Shown piece by piece: positions 45,132 through 53,887 of a stretch of 64,000 nt of DNA. Source of the stretch: JBHICC01 sp046759385 (lineage in GTDB: Bacteria; Pseudomonadota; Gammaproteobacteria; Acidiferrobacterales; SPGG2); contig JBHICC010000010.1 of the NCBI GenBank assembly GCA_046759385.1, positions 4,420-68,419 of the forward strand. Direction: 5' to 3'. Position 1 is the stretch's first letter. Each line of letters opens with the position of its first letter. A program made the translations under genes and the position numbers. Under the pieces are notes generated by a model, which made no database searches, had not been told where the DNA came from, and was given only the letters and a program-made list of their open reading frames with translations.

Positions 45132-48020
45132 ATGACTCAAGTACCCCCTTCAATCTCGAAAGAACTCTCTGATCGATCCTACCTCTTCAGTGAGAATGCC
45201 TACTACATCGAGGACCTCTACGCGCGCTACCTACAAGCCCCCGATTCGGTCGGTGAGCCTTGGCGAAGCTATTTCGACGCGATGCAGGACGGGCCCCATA
45301 GCCGTGTACGAGAGGCAGTAGCGGCTGCCACACGCGCGACACCATTCACGCAGCCACCTAAACTGAGGACGGCCGGCGCACCATATTCCGCAACGGATCA
45401 CAAACAGGTGTCAGTCCTGCGGCTGATCAACGTGTATCGCGTCCGTGGGCATCAACAGGCGGATATCGATCCGCTAATGCTGACCCCGCGCCCGGCCGTG
45501 AACGATCTTGATCCCGCATTTCACAACCTGAACGAAGCTGACATGGATACGGCATTCTATACCGGGCCATTCGCGCTCGGCCCCCAATATCGCGAAGTCG
45601 GCGCGCGGTCGCTGGGCATGTCGGATCAGTTGCCCTTGCGGAAGATTATCGAGCTCGCCCGCAGAATCTACTGCGGACACATCGGCAGTGAGTACATGTA
45701 CATTACCGACACCGAGCAAAAACGCTGGATCCAGGACCGCCTCGAACAGAGTCTCGGCAAGCCGGAGTTTCCTGCTGACGCTCGCCGGCGAATCCTCGAA
45801 CGCATAACCGCCGCCGAGGGGCTAGAGAAATATCTGCACGCAAAGTATGTCGGACAGAAACGATTCTCGCTCGAAGGAGCCGAAAGCCTGATTCCGCTGT
45901 TGGATGAGTTGGTTCAACACGCCGGCAGCGCTCGCATCGAGGAGATCGTCTTGGGTATGGCCCATCGAGGCCGCCTCAATGTTCTGGTGAATATCTTGGG
46001 CAAGTCACCGAAAGACTTGTTCCTCGAGTTCGAAGGGAAGCACGACTCCGGCAGCGAAAACGGCTCGGGCGACGTCAAGTATCATCAGGGCTTCTCCTCT
46101 GACATCGCTACGCCGGGGAGCCCCGTACATCTGGCACTCGCGTTTAACCCTTCGCACCTCGAGGCGGTAAACCCGGTGGTCGAGGGTTCCGTGAGAGCAC
46201 GCCAGGATCGACGCCACGATCGTGAAGGTAACCAGGTTCTACCGGTACTGATTCATGGGGACGCCGCGTTTGCGGGGCAAGGCGTGATCATGGAGACCTT
46301 CAATATGTCCCAGGCACGCGGTTATCGCACCGGCGGCACCGTACACATAGTGGTTAACAATCAGATCGGTTTTACGACCAGCCACCCGCTCGATTCGCGT
46401 TCTACTTTGTATTGCACCGAGGTCGCGAAGATGGTGCAGGCACCGATCTTTCACGTAAATGGTGATGACCCCGAAGCAGTCGTATTTGTCACGCAGTTGG
46501 CGCTCGACTTCCGCATGCAATTCAAGAAAGATGTGGTGATCGATCTTATCAGCTACCGCCGACTCGGCCATAACGAGGCCGACGAGCCCGCAGTGACGCA
46601 GCCGATGATGTACAAGAAGATCAAGGCACATCCGACCGTACGGCAAATCTACGCTGACCGTGTCATAAGGGAAAGCGTGGTCACTCAAGCTGAGGCAGAT
46701 CAGCTAGTAAGCGACTACCGCGACGCGCTTGATCAGGGTCGTCTCGTTGCCCGCGAGATTCTGACTGAGACGCATAATAAGTACGAGGTCGACTGGACCC
46801 CTTACAAAAACGTGAAGTGGACATACACGGTTGATACCACGGTGTCGATCGAGACCTTGCGGGCGCTAGCCGATAACCTCAACCAAGTTCCCCAGGGGTT
46901 TGAGCTACACCCGCGAGTCGTCAAGATTCTAGAGGACCGCCGCAATATGGCCCTTGGCGCGCGTCCGATCGACTGGGGCTTCGCCGAGATCATTGCCTAC
47001 GCCACACTCCTGCGCGATGGCCACCCTGTGCGGGTTTCTGGTCAGGACTCGGGCAGAGGAACGTTCTTCCACCGCCACGCTGTATTGCACAACCAAAAAG
47101 ACGGGAGCAGCGAGGTGCCGCTGCGTCGCATCGGTGATGTTCAGGCGAACTTTCTGGTTATCGACTCGCTACTGTCGGAGGAAGCGGTGCTTGGGTTCGA
47201 ATACGGTTATGCCACGGCTGAACCAAACGCATTGGTGATATGGGAGGCACAGTTCGGCGACTTCGCTAACGGCGCCCAGGTAATCATCGATCAGTTCATC
47301 AGCAGCGGCGGAGTCAAATGGGGTCGGTTGTCCGGCCTGACGTTGTTCTTGCCGCATGGCTATGAGGGACAAGGCCCCGAGCACTCCTCCGCCCGGCTCG
47401 AGCGCTTCATGCAACTGTGTGCAGAGCACAACATTCAAGTGTGCGTGCCGACAACACCGGCGCAGATGTTTCACCTGCTACGGCGCCAAGTGCTACGCCC
47501 GTTCCGCCGCCCGTTGATTGTGATGACTCCCAAGAGCCTGTTGCGCCACAAGCTATCCACATCGCCGCTCGAGTACTTATCGCATGGCGAGTTTCGGACC
47601 ATTATCGGTGAAGTCGATCCACTCGAGGCCAAAGAGATTGCGCGCGCCGTCCTTTGCAGTGGCAAGGTTTATTATGATCTGCTCGAAGCTCGACGAGCGC
47701 GTCAGATAAATCACATTGCCATTGTGCGTGTGGAACAGCTACATCCGTTTCCGCGCGAACAGCTGGCCGCCGAACTGAAACGCTATACACAGGCAAAAGA
47801 GATCGTATGGTGCCAGGAGGAACCGCAGAATCAGGGCGCCTGGTATCAGATCCAACATCATTTGCGCGCTTGCCTGCTCGCAGGACAGGCCCTGCGCTAT
47901 GCTGGGCGCCAAGCTTATGCCTCGCCGGCAGTCGGTTACTTCAGCCTGCATGTGGAACAACAAGCTGCACTTGTTAACGACGCCCTCAGTGATGTACTGA
48001 AGCTTAAACGCCCCGCTTGA
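45132..48020 (+). CDS. sucA: 2-oxoglutarate dehydrogenase, E1 component
   Basis: 962-residue thiamine-diphosphate decarboxylase of the TCA cycle. It begins with the E1o-specific helix SYLFSENAYYIEDLYARYLQ and DPDSVGEPWRSYF-like region, then ADIDPLM, VLGMAHRGRLNVLVN (written in the sequence as GMAHRGRLNVLVNILGK), KYHQGFSSD, the TPP-binding region with HGDAAFAGQGV and VVNNQIGFTT, and the C-terminal VWCQEEPQNQGAW. It is followed by sucB after 23 bp. The 245-bp upstream region is AT-rich and should contain the promoter. Confidence 0.97.
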   Translation: MTQVPPSISKELSDRSYLFSENAYYIEDLYARYLQAPDSVGEPWRSYFDAMQDGPHSRVREAVAAATRATPFTQPPKLRTAGAPYSATDHKQVSVLRLINVYRVRGHQQADIDPLMLTPRPAVNDLDPAFHNLNEADMDTAFYTGPFALGPQYREVGARSLGMSDQLPLRKIIELARRIYCGHIGSEYMYITDTEQKRWIQDRLEQSLGKPEFPADARRRILERITAAEGLEKYLHAKYVGQKRFSLEGAESLIPLLDELVQHAGSARIEEIVLGMAHRGRLNVLVNILGKSPKDLFLEFEGKHDSGSENGSGDVKYHQGFSSDIATPGSPVHLALAFNPSHLEAVNPVVEGSVRARQDRRHDREGNQVLPVLIHGDAAFAGQGVIMETFNMSQARGYRTGGTVHIVVNNQIGFTTSHPLDSRSTLYCTEVAKMVQAPIFHVNGDDPEAVVFVTQLALDFRMQFKKDVVIDLISYRRLGHNEADEPAVTQPMMYKKIKAHPTVRQIYADRVIRESVVTQAEADQLVSDYRDALDQGRLVAREILTETHNKYEVDWTPYKNVKWTYTVDTTVSIETLRALADNLNQVPQGFELHPRVVKILEDRRNMALGARPIDWGFAEIIAYATLLRDGHPVRVSGQDSGRGTFFHRHAVLHNQKDGSSEVPLRRIGDVQANFLVIDSLLSEEAVLGFEYGYATAEPNALVIWEAQFGDFANGAQVIIDQFISSGGVKWGRLSGLTLFLPHGYEGQGPEHSSARLERFMQLCAEHNIQVCVPTTPAQMFHLLRRQVLRPFRRPLIVMTPKSLLRHKLSTSPLEYLSHGEFRTIIGEVDPLEAKEIARAVLCSGKVYYDLLEARRARQINHIAIVRVEQLHPFPREQLAAELKRYTQAKEIVWCQEEPQNQGAWYQIQHHLRACLLAGQALRYAGRQAYASPAVGYFSLHVEQQAALVNDALSDVLKLKRPA

Positions 48021-48043
48021 ATAAAAGGACCTAAGAAGGATAG

Positions 48044-49303
48044 ATGCGCGTCGAAGTAAAGTCTCCTACTCTGCCCGAATCCGTCACCGAAGCGACTCTC
48101 CTTAGTTGGCACAAACAAGCTGGGGAGAACGTGACCCGCGACGAGAACCTGGTCGACATCGAGACGGAAAAGGTCGTGCTCGAGGTACCAGCACCTCAGA
48201 ATGGTGTCCTCGCCGAGGTACTCAAGCGCGATGGCGACGTTGTCGGCAGCGACGAGCCGATCGCAATCATCGACACTGGCGCGGTTGAGACGACCGCACC
48301 TGCCGCCGAAACGAAGCCCACTGGCGTCCCACCAATACCTGGTGGCACGCCTGTCGCCGCGGGTACGGTTGAGCGAGCCCAGAACGCGATAGCGGAACCG
48401 CGCTTGAGCCCCGCGGTGCGCCGCTTGCTGGCGGAACACGATCTGCAGGCCAGCGAAATCACCGCTACCGGTCGGGGTGGACGACTCACGAAAGAGGACG
48501 TGCTTAGCTTCGTGCGCCAGCGAGACACGGGAGCAGCCGATGCTCGGATAGCCGCGCCCGAAGTAAGTACACCACGAATTCAGCAGCGGGCGCTAGTGAG
48601 AGATCGCCAACAGCGGCGCGTGCCCATGACGCGGCTGCGGGCGACTATCGCGGAGCGCCTGCTTCATGCCCAGCACTCCGCGGCCCTGCTTACGACCTTC
48701 AACGAGGTCAACATGCAAGCGGTGATGGATTTGCGGCGTAAGTACCGTGACTCTTTCGATAAGGAGTATGGGGTGCGACTCGGGTTCATGTCGTTCTTTG
48801 TTAAGGCTAGCGTACAGGCGTTACGTCAATTCCCAGTCATCAACGCGTCGATCGACGACAAAGACATCGTTTATCACGAATACTATGACATTGGCATCGC
48901 CGTTGCTGGGTCTCGAGGGCTTGTGGTGCCCGTCTTGAGGAATGCGGATCAACAGAGCTTTGCCGAAATCGAGTCGCGCATCTCGGAGTTCGGCCAGAAA
49001 GCTAGTGATGGCAGCCTCAGTATGGATGAGTTGACAGGTGGCACGTTCACCATCACCAACGGCGGAGTATTTGGCTCACTCGTATCGACCCCGCTTGTGA
49101 ACCCGCCGCAGAGTGCCATCCTGGGCATGCACAAAATACAACAGCGCCCGATCGCAGAAGACAACGAAGTGCGCATCCGACCGATGATGTACTTGGCGCT
49201 TACTTATGACCACCGTGTTATCGACGGCCGCGAGGCCGTGCAGTTTGTCGTGACCATCAAGGACGCGTTGGAGGACCCCACGCGCTTGTTGCTGCAAGTC
49301 TAG
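48044..49303 (+). CDS. sucB: 2-oxoglutarate dehydrogenase, E2 component (dihydrolipoyl succinyltransferase)
   Basis: 419 residues: a lipoyl domain with the modified Lys43 in IETEKVVLEVPA, an E3-binding domain at about 120-158 (SPAVRRLLAEHDLQASEI, TGRGGRLTKEDVL), and a catalytic domain with RVPMTRLRATIAERL and the active-site YDHRVIDGREAV. The ribosome binding site is AAGGA. lpd (E3) does not follow; instead the chromosome leads into an integrase island. Confidence 0.97.
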   Translation: MRVEVKSPTLPESVTEATLLSWHKQAGENVTRDENLVDIETEKVVLEVPAPQNGVLAEVLKRDGDVVGSDEPIAIIDTGAVETTAPAAETKPTGVPPIPGGTPVAAGTVERAQNAIAEPRLSPAVRRLLAEHDLQASEITATGRGGRLTKEDVLSFVRQRDTGAADARIAAPEVSTPRIQQRALVRDRQQRRVPMTRLRATIAERLLHAQHSAALLTTFNEVNMQAVMDLRRKYRDSFDKEYGVRLGFMSFFVKASVQALRQFPVINASIDDKDIVYHEYYDIGIAVAGSRGLVVPVLRNADQQSFAEIESRISEFGQKASDGSLSMDELTGGTFTITNGGVFGSLVSTPLVNPPQSAILGMHKIQQRPIAEDNEVRIRPMMYLALTYDHRVIDGREAVQFVVTIKDALEDPTRLLLQV

Positions 49304-49427
49304 CCAGTGCCGCAACGAGAGCCGAATTTAGGCTGCGATCGTGCGAATCCATCTTCGTCTCGATGAGGCCGACGACGACGTTATTGTGCTCGCTCGCCGG
49401 CAGAAACTCGCCAACCCCCAGTTCCAC

Positions 49428-49510
49428 GTCCCCCGACCGGTGGACCCTCCGCGCCGCCAGACTACCCTTTGACGGCGGAAACACAGGTTCGAATCCCGTT
49501 GGGGACCCAC
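49428..49510 (+). pseudogene. Degenerate tRNA-Glu-like sequence, possible attachment-site remnant
   Basis: GTCCCCC at 49428 and TGGGGAC at 49500 pair as a 7-bp acceptor stem with one mismatch. In between, CCGCC and GGCGG pair as a tRNA-Glu-like anticodon stem, and GGTTCGAATCCCGT is a TpsiC arm as in tRNA-Glu. Compared with tRNA-Glu from memory, there are eight extra bases (AGACTACC) in the anticodon arm, the anticodon TTC reads TTG, the T-stem has one A-C mismatch, the D-arm is not recognisable and CCA is lost. It cannot be a working tRNA. It lies 0.8 kb from a tyrosine recombinase. Confidence 0.5.
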
Positions 49511-49561
49511 ACTGCTAAGTTTGAAAGGATTCAGTGGACAGGCAGTTAATTATGCCATGAC

Positions 49562-50053
49562 CTACGGCTGCGTAGGGCTCGTCTCTGCGGTATCGGCGTC
49601 GTCGTCTAGGTCCGACTTGTGCTGCGCCAATGCGTTAAAAGCTAAAGCGGCGAATCCTTTCAAAGCCGAGCAAACGATAGTCACAACCACGACGGTCCCG
49701 ATCACGCTCACGGTGAAGATAAATGTCTTAGGACCGAACCATGTCTCGCCGATGAGGATCAATCCCCATACGAGGCCCAGTGTTCGCCAAGAGTTTCGGA
49801 TCTTCTTGGGGGGTACGTCGTCGTGCAGCACGAGCACACCGATGACGACAGGCGCCCACCACGCCGCTATCCAAAGCGATTGCACCATGAGGTAGGTCGC
49901 GGCGTCCCATAGGGCGAACGTTCTAGACGGAATAGCACCGAACAATATGCCCACCACGACACCATTCAACCCAAGCTGCGCGAAGTAGTGCACGCCCAGC
50001 TTTAGCTTCTCTTTCATGGCAGGGTATTCGCTTTTTTTTGCTGGCTCATGCAA
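49562..50053 (-). CDS. Hypothetical membrane protein, about three spans
   Basis: Unrecognised 163-residue protein. Hydrophobic segments are about LNGVVVGILFGAIP, LWIAAWWAPVVIGVLVLH, LGLVWGLILIGETWF and FTVSVIGTVVVVTIVCSAL; the tail is acidic (DLDDDADTAET). An ATG 12 codons in (50017) is an alternative start. Located between the tRNA-like remnant and the integrase, so it is probably part of the mobile region. Confidence 0.5.
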   Translation of the reverse strand: MHEPAKKSEYPAMKEKLKLGVHYFAQLGLNGVVVGILFGAIPSRTFALWDAATYLMVQSLWIAAWWAPVVIGVLVLHDDVPPKKIRNSWRTLGLVWGLILIGETWFGPKTFIFTVSVIGTVVVVTIVCSALKGFAALAFNALAQHKSDLDDDADTAETSPTQP

Positions 50054-50334
50054 GAAGTCTAGCAGCTGGGGAACTGCTTTATTCAGAATAACTGTTCTAG
50101 CATCAAGCTAGGTAAACGCTTCTGGCAAGCAATGATGAGGTCACATGCAGTTTAGATTTGGTTGTAGTCGTCTTTCGTTGGGATGAGGTAGTAAGACATA
50201 GTTGTCCTTTCATTCTTTAGCGCCGTGTTGCTTTAGCAGTTCGATGCACCGTTGGCAATAAGCAATTCGACAATAGTAGGGTCACCTACCCGTGACGCTG
50301 ATGCTTGTGACTGACTTTGGCTGGGCGCGGGGCA

Positions 50335-51576
50335 TTAGCGAATCACCTTCGCATTGTCCGCCTTGAAGTCGAATTTCGGTAGCGCGGTGTTGAACATCTC
50401 GCGCCGGTCGGCGTGTAGAAACTTCGCGTAGTACTTGTCAATCATGCGGATCGACGTACCGACCGAATCGGCAAGAACCTTCACGTTCATTCCGTTTTTC
50501 AATGCAAGCGAAATGTACGTATGCCGCATGGCGAAGCAGTTCGTTGCCTTCGGCAGCTTCGCCGCCTTGACTGCCGCTTTCATTGGTCGAGCGTGATGGT
50601 TCGTGCCCCACGGCTTACCGTTGTCGTTCAACAACAAAAAGTCATCGGGCTTGCGTCCTGCGGTGAGGCGGGAAAAGAACTCCACACCCTCATCGGTTAA
50701 GAACACGTCACGCGCCCCGGTCTTGCCCTCAGGGATACGGATCGTGCCATCGTTGCGATCGAAATCCTGCACCTGGATAAATTCAAGTTCTTTCCCAGGA
50801 CGTGCCCCGGTGTAGAGAAGGGCTTGAAGGTAAGCCCGGAAAGCCCCTTGGGCGGCGTTAATGAGTCCACGGCATTGATCGGGCTGAAGGAAAATCATGC
50901 GCGCCTCGTCCACTTCTTCAAAGGCTTTAACCCGCTTCCATTCCGTGTTGTCCCTGACCTTGTTGTTTCGCCATGCGTGATTCAACAGAGCTTTGAACAC
51001 GGTCAGGATCCGATTTACCGAAGCCTTGCGTTTGCGAAGAGCCTCAGGGTCACCACCCGTCTCAACCAACTTGTTGCCACGGCGGTGAAGGGGAGACGTG
51101 ACGAGCTTGCTTTTCCAGCGGTTGATCTCTGCCGTGGTTAGTGAATCAATGCGCCGGTCCCCGAAGGCGGGAAGAATGCGTGCTTTGATCGTCTGCTCGG
51201 TCGTGGCGGCCGATTTTCGATGTGCCCGGAACCAGACAAGATAATCCTCCGCTGCCTCGCTGACGGTGTAGCGCAGCGGGTGCCCGCCGTCGGCCTCCTG
51301 GTTTGAGACTCCCAGTGCCTTGGCGTGCGCCTGCGCGTAGCTCAATACGTCCAGGTCGTTAGCGTCAGTGTGATCGTCGGCATTGCCCAGACGCTGGAAC
51401 GTGTACGCATCACCCCCGTTGAGCTTGCGGGCAATCCAGATACCACGCTTTTTTCCCTTGCGATAACCGATACTTAGGCCAATGTGGATTTGCCGCCAGT
51501 ATGGAGCGTGGCGCTGTTTCAGGCGGCTGCGAGCCTCGCGGGTCTCGAGCCTTGCATCTCGGGTCAGGCGTGCCAT
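50335..51576 (-). CDS. Tyrosine recombinase / phage-type integrase
   Basis: The 413-residue protein has an N-terminal DNA-binding part, a SAM-like core-binding domain (TVSEAAEDYLVWFRAHRKSAA, about residues 104-190), and a catalytic domain with box I LLYTGARPGKELEF (Arg), box II FAMRHTYIS (Arg and second His; the first His of HxxR is Phe, as in some YxLRHT-type subfamilies) and the nucleophile in MIDKYYAKF. It looks intact and active. Clustered direct repeats lie just upstream. This anchors the island call for 49.4-58.3 kb. Confidence 0.93.
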   Translation of the reverse strand: MARLTRDARLETREARSRLKQRHAPYWRQIHIGLSIGYRKGKKRGIWIARKLNGGDAYTFQRLGNADDHTDANDLDVLSYAQAHAKALGVSNQEADGGHPLRYTVSEAAEDYLVWFRAHRKSAATTEQTIKARILPAFGDRRIDSLTTAEINRWKSKLVTSPLHRRGNKLVETGGDPEALRKRKASVNRILTVFKALLNHAWRNNKVRDNTEWKRVKAFEEVDEARMIFLQPDQCRGLINAAQGAFRAYLQALLYTGARPGKELEFIQVQDFDRNDGTIRIPEGKTGARDVFLTDEGVEFFSRLTAGRKPDDFLLLNDNGKPWGTNHHARPMKAAVKAAKLPKATNCFAMRHTYISLALKNGMNVKVLADSVGTSIRMIDKYYAKFLHADRREMFNTALPKFDFKADNAKVIR

Positions 51577-51926
51577 CCTTAATGAGCCTCCTGGTATGAA
51601 TTTACTCAGATTTACTTAGAATACCAGGAAGGTAAGTGATGGTAAAGGGCGGTAAATAGTGGCCAGTAGTACGGGAGAAAACGAGATTTACTTAACTTCT
51701 GCTGACATCAATTTACTCAGTTGTCGCCCTTTAAAGGCGCTAACACGTCTTCAGGCCTACGCTCCCAGGGCTAAACGCAGCAGATTGGCAGATGAACGCT
51801 GGTGCGATTCGCCTGTACCCTGTCCCAGCAGGGCCCATACCGTTGGCATACTAATTGCTCCCTTCTTTTGAACCCAAACTCCTCAGGAACAACCAACAAC
51901 GTCAAGCGGCCGCGTACGAGCATTAG
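51577..51926. repeat. Integrase upstream region with repeated TTTACTYAR motifs (possible arm-type sites)
   Basis: Four direct copies of ATTTACT(C/T)A(G/A) occur at 51600-51609, 51610-51619, 51686-51695 and 51711-51720. The first two sit inside an inverted repeat, CCTGGTAT at 51590 and ATACCAGG at 51621. Tyrosine-recombinase elements carry such short repeats as arm-binding sites of the integrase or excisionase; a repressor operator is the alternative. No gene recognised in the rest of this 350-bp stretch. Confidence 0.6.
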
Positions 51927-53768
51927 ATGTTTTCCAAAGATTGCCCCCAGTGCGGAAAGGATAACCCAGCGTACGCAGTCCGTTGCGCCTGCGGCTATCT
52001 GTTCAGCGGACCCGCCGACGGAGATCAGCAAGAGGCAGACCAAGAGCTTACCCTCCAAGAAGAGCAGCTGTATGCGGAATACCTGGCCGCGAGAGCAGAG
52101 CAGGCGACAGCGGCCGCTGAAAGTGCAGCGAAGCTGGCTGCCGCCCAACCAGCTAATCTAGCGAAGAAGAAAGAGGCCGAAGGCGCCAAGGCGGCCGCAG
52201 AAAGAGCCGAGGCTGAGCTCAAGTCGCAGCGCGCCCAGATTAACGTCGCCGCCGCTGGCGCGGCGATCACTGCGACGAAGCCCGCAGCTAAGCAATCGGT
52301 CCCGCAACCACAGCCAGCGCCAAATCCCACGCCAGCGGCTACTAAGACCGCTCAGCCGCGTGCAGCCGCGAATCCGGCCGCTTCACCCAAGGCGCCGCCG
52401 ACGCCGCCTGAGGCGAGCAAGAGCGTGCAGCCAACCGCTCAGAGCACAAAATCGGCCGTTGCTGCAAGCCGGCCGGCCGCGCCCAAATCCACGAGCAAGC
52501 AACCGCAAAGGGCCGGAACGGCGACGCAAACAACTCCTGACAAAAAACCGGGGCAGTCGGCAAACGCCGATTCGTTGCAAAAATCCGCGATATTGGCGCG
52601 AGCCGCCGAACTCGCCAAGTCGAAGGCCGATGCTGGCCCAGCGAATGCCGCTGCTCAACCGAACGACCCGACCGCAGCCGTGCCCAAGCCGTTGCCAAAT
52701 CCGGCAGTGGCGACACCGACCACAGCGGCGGTCAAATCGCCCGCACCTAGCGCTAAGCCTGCGGCCGCGGCGCCTGCGAATCGAGCTAAGGCAACGGCGA
52801 GCATCACCAAGACATCCTCGCCCCCAACAACAGAGCAGCCGGCGAAGCGTCGCGCTGCGGATCCAACAACCGGCGCGGCCAAGCCAGTGGGAACGTTGCA
52901 GGCGAAAGCGACTCCCGACAAGCCAGTCCGAACTCAGAAGAGTACCAAGGAGCTCGTCGCAGCGGCGCGCGCTACGGCGGCCGCCCACGCGAAGAGACTG
53001 GCCGCTACCTTGAAAGCGTCCGTGGTCGGCAAAGCAAACGCACCGGGGCCAAAGCTAACAGGCGAAAAGCTGCCGGCTGAGACCGCGAAGAGCGGCGGTC
53101 AGGCGACCAAGACTGTGGCGCCCGGCAGCAAGCCGACCCCCGCGCCCGAGGCTAATTCACGGCCATCGGGTAGCACTGAGACGGATGTTCGCGTATCGCA
53201 CGCAGTGGAGTCGGACGATACCGCTCCAACAAAAGTCAACGGCATGGAGCGGCCCATTCCGCAAGGTAACACCGTCCTGCTCGAGCCGGCGGCGGATAAA
53301 CCAGACGCGACAGCGCTCGATCACAGCGCTTCCCCGCAAAGGCCCACGCCCGCCGCGGCGCCCAACGCCAGCAGCCATGCTAGAACACCCCAACGCGAAG
53401 CTCAGTCCGCGCCTAAGCCGGACGACCTTACGCCGCAGGTGGAGCTCGAAGCGGCCCTAGCAGCGCTGGAGTCACGCGCACCGAATGAGGCGGAGGCATC
53501 GCCAACAGCCCCCACTGCTCCGCAGACCACGGCCGCGACAGCGAGTCAGCCACAAGCAACTCCGGCGTCGCAAGCACAGAAGCCTGCCAACACAAAAGAC
53601 TGCCCAAACTGCACCGCAATCATCCCTATGGAAACACGGCGCTGCCGCTGTGGTTTCGCGTTCGCCACCGCCGAGGAATCCATGCCGTCACTGTCTCTCA
53701 GCGACGCGGACGTCGCCGCGTTGGATGGCAAGGTGAAATCCGGCGGTGGTATCACGCCCCTGAGTTAA
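51927..53768 (+). CDS. Double zinc-ribbon protein with long disordered Ala/Pro linker
   Basis: A 613-residue protein of no family I know. Both ends carry a four-cysteine ribbon with the same spacing, C-x2-C-x10-C-x-C: Cys6/9/20/22 (KDCPQCGKDNPAYAVRCACGY) and Cys559/562/573/575 (CPNCTAIIPMETRRCRCGF). After the first ribbon is a short acidic helix (QLYAEYLAARAEQATAAAESA, about 47-105). The remaining 430 residues are low-complexity Ala, Pro, Thr, Lys and Gln, likely disordered. No signal peptide. Codon use is strongly GC/Ala-driven, so several frames are open here on both strands; only this one has ribbons. It is 119 bp before the FAD gene on the same strand. Confidence 0.75.
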   Translation: MFSKDCPQCGKDNPAYAVRCACGYLFSGPADGDQQEADQELTLQEEQLYAEYLAARAEQATAAAESAAKLAAAQPANLAKKKEAEGAKAAAERAEAELKSQRAQINVAAAGAAITATKPAAKQSVPQPQPAPNPTPAATKTAQPRAAANPAASPKAPPTPPEASKSVQPTAQSTKSAVAASRPAAPKSTSKQPQRAGTATQTTPDKKPGQSANADSLQKSAILARAAELAKSKADAGPANAAAQPNDPTAAVPKPLPNPAVATPTTAAVKSPAPSAKPAAAAPANRAKATASITKTSSPPTTEQPAKRRAADPTTGAAKPVGTLQAKATPDKPVRTQKSTKELVAAARATAAAHAKRLAATLKASVVGKANAPGPKLTGEKLPAETAKSGGQATKTVAPGSKPTPAPEANSRPSGSTETDVRVSHAVESDDTAPTKVNGMERPIPQGNTVLLEPAADKPDATALDHSASPQRPTPAAAPNASSHARTPQREAQSAPKPDDLTPQVELEAALAALESRAPNEAEASPTAPTAPQTTAATASQPQATPASQAQKPANTKDCPNCTAIIPMETRRCRCGFAFATAEESMPSLSLSDADVAALDGKVKSGGGITPLS

Positions 53769-53887
53769 CTCTTCGCTCACCCGGCGTTCATGTCAGAACG
53801 CTCTGCGATGGCGCACGGCTTTACTTCGCATGCCTCGTGCGGCACCTTAGCACTATCAAGCTAATCTCCTCGGAGGCGACGGTAGCG

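Noticed and set aside
44965..50280. A 13-base string, CAATTCGACAATA, upstream of sucA (about 44967) and again near 50265
   Set aside because: Repeats of this length are expected by chance many times in a 64 kb window; nothing around them matches.
52342..53755. Several long frames on both strands within the zinc-ribbon gene (e.g. minus 52383-52988, plus 52360-53013)
   Set aside because: Low-complexity GC-rich sequence opens all frames; only the frame from 51927 carries Cys ribbons and a full-length product.
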